A stretch of 64,000 bases of DNA from Zunongwangia atlantica 22II14-10F7. GTDB taxonomy: Bacteria; Bacteroidota; Bacteroidia; Flavobacteriales; Flavobacteriaceae. Where the stretch lies: contig NZ_ARYN01000014.1 of NCBI RefSeq assembly GCF_002094855.1, positions 62,001 through 126,000 of the forward strand, read 5' to 3'. A program made the position numbers and the translations under genes. Positions 17,454 through 24,388 of the stretch are shown one piece after another. Within the stretch, counting starts at the first letter, position 1. Each line of letters opens with the position of its first letter. The notes beneath the pieces are model-generated. The model was not told the DNA's origin and made no database searches. It saw only the letters and a program-made list of their open reading frames with translations.

Positions 17454-20117
17454 ATGGCAGAGGATAAAGCAGCAACAGCTGAAGTTGAAAATCAGGAATG
17501 GCTGGATTCCCTTAAATGGGTTTTGCAAAATGAGTCGAAAGAACGAGTAGAAGAAATACTAAAATTACTACGAGCAGAAGCTCAAAGACATGGCGTAAAA
17601 TCAAACTTACCTTTAACTACACCGTATATTAATACCATAAGTCCCGAGGATGAAGAAAAATATCCAGGGGACATCGAAATCGAAGAAAAAATCTTGGCCT
17701 ACATCCGTTGGAATGCAATGGCAATGGTTGTGCGGGCAAACAATAACAGTAAAGGAATTGGCGGGCATATTTCAACCTATTCTTCTATTGCACATTTATG
17801 GGAAGTTGGTTTTAATCACTTCTTTAAAATGGATCGAAGTGCAGGTTCAGATTTGGTATATTTTCAGGGACATGCTTCACCAGGAGTTTATTCCAGGGCT
17901 TTTTTAGAAGGAAGACTTACAGAAGAGCATTTAGAAAACTTCCGTAGAGAAGTAAAATCAGATAAAGGCTTAACCTCATATCCGCATCCGCATTTAATGC
18001 CAGAATTCTGGAATTTCCCAACTGTTTCTATGGGCTTGGGGCCAATAAGTGCAATCTACCAGGCGCGTTTTAATAAATACCTCGAAAAACGCGGAATCAT
18101 AGAAAAAGACGATCAACAGATCTGGGCGTATTTAGGAGACGGAGAAATGGACGAGCCAGAAGCGCGTGGTGCTATTAGTGTGGCAGCGCGAGATCAATTA
18201 GATAATTTGACTTTTGTGGTCGATTGTAATTTGCAACGATTAGATGGTCCTGTTCGAGGTAGCGGAAAGATCATTCAGGAATTAGAGGGATTGTTTCAGG
18301 GAGCAGGTTGGAATGTGATCAAGCTGATCTGGGGAAAGGACTGGGACCCGATTTTCGAAAAAGATACTGAAGGAAAACTGGTAAGCTTACTTAACGAATT
18401 ACCTGATGGGCAACTTCAAAAATACGCTTTTTCTGAAGGAGATTTTATTCGTGAAGATCTCTTCGGAAAAGATAAAAACCTGGCTGAAATCATCAAAAAC
18501 CTATCTGATGACGAGTTAAAACGCCTGAAGCGAGGAGGGCACGATCATCAAAAGATTTACAACGCTTACAAACAGGCAACCGAGCATAAAGGCCAGCCTA
18601 CAATTATCCTGGCACAAACCATAAAAGGTTACGGGCAGGGTAAAGCCGGTGAAGCCAGTAATGTTTCCCATAAAAAGAAAAGTTTTAAAGAGGAGGAATT
18701 GAAAGCTTTTAGAGACTTTTTTAGTTTGCCGGTTTCAGATAAAGAATTAAAAGATATTCCGTTTTTAAAACCCAAAAAGGACAGCGAAGAACTTAAATAT
18801 CTGCACGAAAGGAGAGAAAAATTAGGTGGTTTTCTTCCGCAGCGAAAAGATAAAAGTGAGGTAATTAAAGAACCCGACAAAAAAGTGTTTAAAAGCTTTT
18901 TAGAAGGTTCCGGAGACGACGAAGCCGCTACCACAATGGTGATGATCCAAACTTTAAGTCGGTTGTTCAAGGATGAAGAATTAGGGAAATATATTGTTCC
19001 TATTATTCCCGATGAAAGCCGAACCTTTGGAATGGAATCTTTATTTAGACAGGTTGGAATTTATGCTCCGGGCGGACAGTTGTATGAACCGGTAGATAAA
19101 GAAAGTCTGTTGTTCTATAAAGAATCTGAAGATGGCGCAATCATGGAAGAAGGAATAACTGAATCTGGTTGTATGGCCGAGTTTATTGCGGCGGGTACTG
19201 CTTATTTGAATCAGGGAAAACCAATGATCCCGTTTTACTTTTTCTATTCGATGTTTGGTTTTCAGCGTACCGGAGATCTAATTTGGGCAGCGGCCGATGC
19301 CGGAGCTAAAGGATTTCTTGTAGGTGGGATTTCAGGAAGAACAAGTCTGCCGGGAGAAGGTTTACAGCACCAGGATGGGAATAGTCATTTATATGCCTTA
19401 GCATTTCCAACGCTAAAGGCTTACGATCCTGCATTTGCTTACGAGCTTGCGACGATCGTAAAAGCCGGGATCAAAGAAATGTACATCGATAAAGAGCATT
19501 ATTTCTATTATATCACATTAGGAAATGCTACTTACAAAATGCCTAAAATGCCAAAAGATAGCGAAGAAGGTATTTTAAAAGGAATGTATAAATTCCAAAA
19601 AACCAGAAAACGCAAAACCGATAAAAAAGCGCATCTTTTTGGTAGCGGTTCTATAATGGCAGAGGTGCTGGAAGCAGCTGAAATCTTAGAAAAGGAATAC
19701 GATGTTGCGGTTGATATTTGGAGTGTTACCAGTTATAAATCACTATACGATGACGCGATAGATACAGAGCGTAACAATCGCTTAAAAACTCAGCTAAATA
19801 AAGATAAAAATTATATTCAGGAATGTCTTGAGGATGAAAAAGGAGTTTTTGTAGCTGCTTCAGATTATGTAAAAGCATTGCCAGAATCGATCGCAAAATG
19901 GTTTCCTGCAAATCTTGCTGCTTTGGGAACCGATGGTTTTGGCCGTAGTGATGCGAGACCAGAACTACGCGATTTTTTTGAAGTAAACGCAGCTCATATT
20001 GTTTTTGCTACGCTTTACGAATTGGCAAATGATGGAAAAATTAAAGCGAAGCAGCTTAAAGAAGCGGCAAAAAAGTTTGATATCGACGCCAAGAAACCAA
20101 ATCCAAGAACATCCTAA
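17454..20117 (+). CDS. aceE: Pyruvate dehydrogenase E1 component, homodimeric type
   Basis: Thiamine diphosphate enzyme that decarboxylates pyruvate and passes the acetyl group to the E2 lipoyl domain. The 887 residues in one chain mark the homodimeric AceE type of Proteobacteria rather than the split alpha/beta E1. The thiamine motif starts at YLGDGEMDEPEARGAI and continues to DCNLQRLDGPVRG; FGMESLFRQVGIYAP and SGRTSLPGEGLQHQDGNSH are also AceE signatures. It starts a three-gene operon with aceF 18 bases downstream. The ATG at 17454 gives a start typical for the family. Confidence 0.95.
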   Translation: MAEDKAATAEVENQEWLDSLKWVLQNESKERVEEILKLLRAEAQRHGVKSNLPLTTPYINTISPEDEEKYPGDIEIEEKILAYIRWNAMAMVVRANNNSKGIGGHISTYSSIAHLWEVGFNHFFKMDRSAGSDLVYFQGHASPGVYSRAFLEGRLTEEHLENFRREVKSDKGLTSYPHPHLMPEFWNFPTVSMGLGPISAIYQARFNKYLEKRGIIEKDDQQIWAYLGDGEMDEPEARGAISVAARDQLDNLTFVVDCNLQRLDGPVRGSGKIIQELEGLFQGAGWNVIKLIWGKDWDPIFEKDTEGKLVSLLNELPDGQLQKYAFSEGDFIREDLFGKDKNLAEIIKNLSDDELKRLKRGGHDHQKIYNAYKQATEHKGQPTIILAQTIKGYGQGKAGEASNVSHKKKSFKEEELKAFRDFFSLPVSDKELKDIPFLKPKKDSEELKYLHERREKLGGFLPQRKDKSEVIKEPDKKVFKSFLEGSGDDEAATTMVMIQTLSRLFKDEELGKYIVPIIPDESRTFGMESLFRQVGIYAPGGQLYEPVDKESLLFYKESEDGAIMEEGITESGCMAEFIAAGTAYLNQGKPMIPFYFFYSMFGFQRTGDLIWAAADAGAKGFLVGGISGRTSLPGEGLQHQDGNSHLYALAFPTLKAYDPAFAYELATIVKAGIKEMYIDKEHYFYYITLGNATYKMPKMPKDSEEGILKGMYKFQKTRKRKTDKKAHLFGSGSIMAEVLEAAEILEKEYDVAVDIWSVTSYKSLYDDAIDTERNNRLKTQLNKDKNYIQECLEDEKGVFVAASDYVKALPESIAKWFPANLAALGTDGFGRSDARPELRDFFEVNAAHIVFATLYELANDGKIKAKQLKEAAKKFDIDAKKPNPRTS

Positions 20118-20135
20118 CCAATAAAAGAAAAAAAA

Positions 20136-21563
20136 ATGGCTAAAGAAATTAAAGTTCCACAAATAGGAGACGGAGTAGAATCTGCAACAGTTTCTGAAAT
20201 ATTAGTTGCTGAAGGCGATAAGATTGAAAAAGATCAGGGTGTTATTGCTGTAGAAAGTGATAAAGCTTCAGTAGAAGTGCCAAGTTCGGCTGCCGGAACC
20301 ATCAAAGAAATAAAGATAAGTGAAGGTGATGAGGTTGAAGTTGGGCAGGTGATCATCTTGTTAGAAGCTGCCGATGATGACGAAGATGAAGCTGATGATA
20401 AGGGGGGATCCTCAGATGAGCAGGAAGAAGAAAAAACTTCCGAAGAAAATGAAGATACAGAAGAAGATGATGAGGATGAAGCTGAAGAAAAAGATTCAGA
20501 TAAGAAAAAGAAAAAAGTAAAAGAAAAAAAAGCTAACGATAGGGAAGAGGATTCTGAAGAAGACGGTGAGGATGAAAAAAAATCATCCAAAAAAGACGAA
20601 TCTGAAGAATCTGATGAAAAATCTTCTGAAGAAAGCGAGGATGAAACCTCTAAAAAATCTTCAGGCAAATCTACCGAATCCGGAATTCAGGCTTCGCCGG
20701 GCACACGTCGTTTAGCTCGTGAACTAGGTGTAGATCTTAGCGAACTGGCAGAAGAAATTTCTGGAAGAATTTCAGAAAAAGATGTCAAAGAATTTTCTAA
20801 AAAAGGAAGTCAAAAATCTACAAAATCGGCATCTGTTTCTTTACCAGATTTTGAAAAATGGGGAAGTGTAGAACGCAAGCCACTAAATAATATCCGAAAA
20901 GCTACAGCGAAAAATGTGACGGCTTCCTGGCAATCTGTGCCGCATGTTTTTCAGTTCGATGAAGCCGATATTACAGATATTCAGCAATATTTAGAAGCAA
21001 ATCAGGATAAAGCTGAAAAAGCCGGTGGAAAATTAACAATTACAACATTACTGACGAAAATCGTAGCAAGTGCACTGGTTAGATTTCCAAAGTTCAACGC
21101 CAGCGTAGATATGGAAAACGAAGAAATGATCCTGAAAAATTATGTGAATATCGGGATTGCAGTAGCTACAGAAAAAGGTCTTTTAGTGCCGGTGATTAAA
21201 GATGCCGATAAGAAAAGCATTATAGAAATTGCTGTAGAATTAAGCAATATTGCTGAAAAAGCCAGGGATGGTAAATTAAGTAAAGAAGATATGGGAGGTG
21301 CTAATTTCTCTATTTCTAATCTTGGTGGAATTGGCGGAACTAATTTTACGCCTATCGTTCCCGCACCACAATCGGCTATTTTAGGAATTTCACGTTCGGC
21401 TAAAAAACCGGTATATATTGACGACGAATTTAAACCAAGAGAAATTTTACCGCTTAGCTTATCCTACGATCATCGTTTAATCGACGGTGCAGATGGCGCA
21501 GCATTTATAAATTGGATCACGCAGGCACTACAAGATCCTTACAAAGCCTTGCTTGGGGCATAA
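20136..21563 (+). CDS. aceF: Dihydrolipoamide acetyltransferase, PDH E2
   Basis: Core of the pyruvate dehydrogenase complex; takes acetyl from E1 on its swinging lipoyl arm and transfers it to CoA. The 475 residues contain one lipoyl domain (1-77, lipoylated K43 in ESDKAS), a remarkable acidic and Lys-Ser-rich linker (about 78-183), a peripheral-subunit-binding domain (about 186-222, ASPGTRRLARELGVDLSEL), and a catalytic domain with SYDHRLIDGADGA. One lipoyl domain is fewer than the three of E. coli AceF. It lies 18 bases after aceE and 11 bases before lpd. Confidence 0.95.
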   Translation: MAKEIKVPQIGDGVESATVSEILVAEGDKIEKDQGVIAVESDKASVEVPSSAAGTIKEIKISEGDEVEVGQVIILLEAADDDEDEADDKGGSSDEQEEEKTSEENEDTEEDDEDEAEEKDSDKKKKKVKEKKANDREEDSEEDGEDEKKSSKKDESEESDEKSSEESEDETSKKSSGKSTESGIQASPGTRRLARELGVDLSELAEEISGRISEKDVKEFSKKGSQKSTKSASVSLPDFEKWGSVERKPLNNIRKATAKNVTASWQSVPHVFQFDEADITDIQQYLEANQDKAEKAGGKLTITTLLTKIVASALVRFPKFNASVDMENEEMILKNYVNIGIAVATEKGLLVPVIKDADKKSIIEIAVELSNIAEKARDGKLSKEDMGGANFSISNLGGIGGTNFTPIVPAPQSAILGISRSAKKPVYIDDEFKPREILPLSLSYDHRLIDGADGAAFINWITQALQDPYKALLGA

Positions 21564-21574
21564 AACTAGAGATT

Positions 21575-22990
21575 ATGGCAAATAGCAAGAAAGAGAAAAA
21601 AGAACTGGTGGTGATCGGCGCAGGCCCGGGCGGTTATGCCGCAGCATTTAGAGCAGCAGATCTGGGAATCAAAACCATTTTAATTGATCCAGAAGCCAAC
21701 CCCGGTGGCGTATGTTTATATCGCGGCTGCATTCCTTCTAAAGCCTTGTTGCATGTAGCGAAAGTGAAAAAAGAGGCTACAGAATTATCGAATTTCGGGT
21801 TAAGTTTTGAAGAACCTGAAATCGATGTTAAGAAAATAGCAAAGTGGAAAGATGGTGTGGTGAAAAAGCTTACCGGCGGTTTAGGTCAGCTTAGTAAAGC
21901 CAGGAAAGTTGAGTTTATTCAGGGGAAAGCTTTTTTTAAAAATGAAAAAACGCTGGAGATTGAAGAAAACTCAGGTGAGTCGTACGAGCTTGAATTCGAA
22001 AATGCAATTATCGCTACAGGATCTACACCAACCGAACTGCCAAATATCGAAGTAGATCATAAGCTCATCTGGAATTCTAAAGATGCACTCGATCTTAAAG
22101 AAATTCCTAAGAAATTATTAGTCATCGGTGGCGGTTATATCGGCTTAGAATTGGGGAGTGTTTATGCTAATTTAGGAAGTGAAGTTTCTATTGCTGAAAT
22201 GACTTCTGGTTTTTTACCGGGTGCCGATCGTGATCTGGTAAAAGTTTTTGAAAAAGAACAGTCATTCAAAAATCTGTATTTTGATACCAAAGTCGAAAAA
22301 GTAGATCCTAAAAAGAAGAAGGTTGAAGTGGTGTTGAAGTCGGGCGATAAAGAGCAAAAAAAGAAATTTGATAAAGTGCTGGTAGCGATTGGGCGAAAAC
22401 CCAATGCAAAAGCCAGTAAACCACAAAATGCGGGAGTAGAAATTGGCGAAGACGGTTTTATAAAAGTCTTTAGCAATCGTAAAACTTCAGCAAATAATAT
22501 TTATGCAATCGGTGATATCACGGGGCAACCTATGTTAGCGCACAAAGCCTCACACGAAGGTCGTGTTGCTGCGGAAGTTATAAAAGGAGAGAAAGGCTCG
22601 ACCTATGATGCAAAGGTGATTCCTGCGATCGTTTTTACAGATCCTGAAATTGCCTGGTGCGGGATAACAGAAGAACAGCTTAAATCATCGAATATTGATG
22701 CTAAAGTGGTTAAATTTCCATGGTCGGCTTCGGGAAGAGCAAAAGCTTTAGGAACCGATAACGGACTTACAAAACTGATCGTCGATAAAGAATCTGAAAT
22801 TATTCTGGGAGGTGGCGTTGCCGGTAAAAATGCCGGGAGTCTAATTCCTGAAATTGCATTAGCCATAGAAATGGGCACTACCGCAAGAGATTTGTCGCTT
22901 ACCGTTCATCCACACCCAACGCTTTCTGAAACAATTATGGAAAGTGCTGAATTGTTCTACGGAAGCCCTACACATATTGTTGATAACTAA
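21575..22990 (+). CDS. lpdA: Dihydrolipoyl dehydrogenase, PDH E3
   Basis: FAD enzyme that reoxidises dihydrolipoamide with NAD. Start is the ATG at 21575 (471 residues), because the frame upstream overlaps aceF. The FAD-binding GAGPGGYAAAFRAADLG, the redox disulfide in GGVCLYRGCIPSK, the NAD-binding VIGGGYIGLELGSVYANLG and the C-terminal catalytic HPHPTLSE are all intact. Being last in the aceE-aceF-lpdA operon, it is probably the E3 dedicated to this complex. A terminator follows at 23042-23080. Confidence 0.95.
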   Translation: MANSKKEKKELVVIGAGPGGYAAAFRAADLGIKTILIDPEANPGGVCLYRGCIPSKALLHVAKVKKEATELSNFGLSFEEPEIDVKKIAKWKDGVVKKLTGGLGQLSKARKVEFIQGKAFFKNEKTLEIEENSGESYELEFENAIIATGSTPTELPNIEVDHKLIWNSKDALDLKEIPKKLLVIGGGYIGLELGSVYANLGSEVSIAEMTSGFLPGADRDLVKVFEKEQSFKNLYFDTKVEKVDPKKKKVEVVLKSGDKEQKKKFDKVLVAIGRKPNAKASKPQNAGVEIGEDGFIKVFSNRKTSANNIYAIGDITGQPMLAHKASHEGRVAAEVIKGEKGSTYDAKVIPAIVFTDPEIAWCGITEEQLKSSNIDAKVVKFPWSASGRAKALGTDNGLTKLIVDKESEIILGGGVAGKNAGSLIPEIALAIEMGTTARDLSLTVHPHPTLSETIMESAELFYGSPTHIVDN

Positions 22991-23041
22991 TTTTAGCTGA
23001 AAGTCCCTGTATTTGTAGAGGCTTTGGAAATGTAAGTGATG

Positions 23042-23080
23042 TAAAGCGAGATTTTAACTTTCTCGCTTTATTTATTTTTA
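23042..23080 (+). terminator. Terminator of the PDH operon
   Basis: TAAAGCGAGA (23042-23051) pairs perfectly with TCTCGCTTTA (23061-23070) around a 9-base loop, followed by a T-rich stretch. It lies 51 bases after lpdA and directly before the dinB promoter, so it isolates the polymerase cassette. Confidence 0.85.
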
Positions 23081-23123
23081 TAATTTTGGAATAAATCCAT
23101 TAAATAGGATTAAATCCAAAATT
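23081..23123 (+). promoter_or_regulatory. Promoter and overlapping operator-like palindrome of dinB-dnaE
   Basis: TAATTTTG (23081-23088) is an exact Bacteroidota -7 element. It is overlapped by a long inverted repeat: left arm 23082-23098, eight-base spacer, right arm 23107-23123, with 15 of 17 positions complementary. Each arm also holds a short near-palindrome, GGAATAAATCC and GGATTAAATCC. The -33 region is only TTT-like. A dimeric repressor bound here would cover the -7 element and the start of transcription, just before the dinB start codon at 23126. The identity of the regulator is unknown. Confidence 0.6.
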
Positions 23124-23125
23124 GT

Positions 23126-24343
23126 ATGATTTCGAAGTCTATTTTACATCTCGATCTGGATTCATTTTTTGTTTCAGTAGAACGAAAACATCATTCAGAA
23201 TTAAATAATAAACCGGTGATCGTTGGCGGGATGGGCGATCGTGGCGTGGTAGCTTCGTGTAGTTATGAAACCAGAAAGTTTGGTGTGCGATCTGGGATGC
23301 CAATGAAAATTGCGAGAAGACTTTGTCCGCAGGCAACTTATATAAAAGGTAATGCCGGGATTTACACCAAAGAATCGCATCTGGTAACCGAGATTATTAA
23401 AAATCAGGTACCTTTATTTGAGAAAGCGAGTGTAGACGAATTCTATGCAGATCTTACTGGGATGGATCGGTTTTTTGGGATCGAGCGTTTTGCCAAAGAG
23501 CTTCGGGAAGGTATTATTAAAGAAAGCGGTTTGCCAATTTCGGTGGGTTTATCACAAAACAAAGTAGTTTCTAAAATTGCGACAGGAGAGGTAAAACCCG
23601 ATGCGATGAGTGTGATTAGGCTTGGTGAAGAAAAGCAATTTTTGGCGCCGTTAGATGTAAATAAGATTCCTATGATTGGCAATAAAACTTTTCAGTTGCT
23701 TATGGGCTTGGGTGTTTATAAAGTGAAAACGCTTCAGGAAATGCCCATTGAAGTTTTAGAAGGAGTTTTAGGTAAAAACGGCCGAACGATCTGGAAACGC
23801 GCTAACGGGATAGATAACTCACCTATTATTCCGTTTCATGATCGAAAATCGATTTCTAACGAGCGTACTTTTCATCGTGATACCACAGATATTACGCGCC
23901 TGCATGCCACTTTGGTAGCGATGACCGAGAGTTTGGCGTTTCAGTTACGTCGAGGCAATAAACTGGCTTCGAATATTAGCGTGAAACTTCGGTATTCAGA
24001 TTTTCAAACCAGTACACTTCAGGCCAAAATTCCGTATACCAGCGCCGATCATATTTTAATTCCGAAGGCAGAAGAGCTTTTTAAAAAACTATATAATCGT
24101 CGGGTTTTGATTCGGCTCGTTGGCGTAAAACTAAGCGGACTCGTAGGCGGGCATTACCAGATCAATCTATTCGATGATAGTGAAAAGATGCTGAGTTTGT
24201 ATAATTCTTTAGACCGAATTAAAAATAAATACGGCGAACGTAGTGTGGTTAGAGCGGTAAGCATGGGAGCCAGGACGATTGGACGAATGCGAAATCCTTT
24301 TGATGGTGAACCGCCGATTGTGCTTGCGCATCGAAATCAATAA
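23126..24343 (+). CDS. dinB: DNA polymerase IV (Y family)
   Basis: Translesion polymerase that copies past damaged bases with low fidelity. The 405 residues open with ILHLDLDSFFVSVE, holding the first catalytic Asp and an aromatic steric gate, and continue with ASVDEFYADLTGMD with the catalytic Asp-Glu pair and the GLSQNKVVSKIATGEVKP segment. A beta-clamp-binding pentapeptide QINLF is at residues 345-349. Its promoter carries an operator-like palindrome. It is followed 45 bases later by a short dnaE, so both are probably induced together. Confidence 0.95.
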   Translation: MISKSILHLDLDSFFVSVERKHHSELNNKPVIVGGMGDRGVVASCSYETRKFGVRSGMPMKIARRLCPQATYIKGNAGIYTKESHLVTEIIKNQVPLFEKASVDEFYADLTGMDRFFGIERFAKELREGIIKESGLPISVGLSQNKVVSKIATGEVKPDAMSVIRLGEEKQFLAPLDVNKIPMIGNKTFQLLMGLGVYKVKTLQEMPIEVLEGVLGKNGRTIWKRANGIDNSPIIPFHDRKSISNERTFHRDTTDITRLHATLVAMTESLAFQLRRGNKLASNISVKLRYSDFQTSTLQAKIPYTSADHILIPKAEELFKKLYNRRVLIRLVGVKLSGLVGGHYQINLFDDSEKMLSLYNSLDRIKNKYGERSVVRAVSMGARTIGRMRNPFDGEPPIVLAHRNQ

Positions 24344-24388
24344 TCACGTCTTAAAATATCAAATCTCAATATAGAGGAAAGGGAAATT

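Noticed and set aside
20234-20668. Long Ser-rich open frame on the minus strand inside aceF
   Set aside because: It is the complement of the acidic, repetitive GAA/GAT-rich linker codons; long open frames there are expected by composition.
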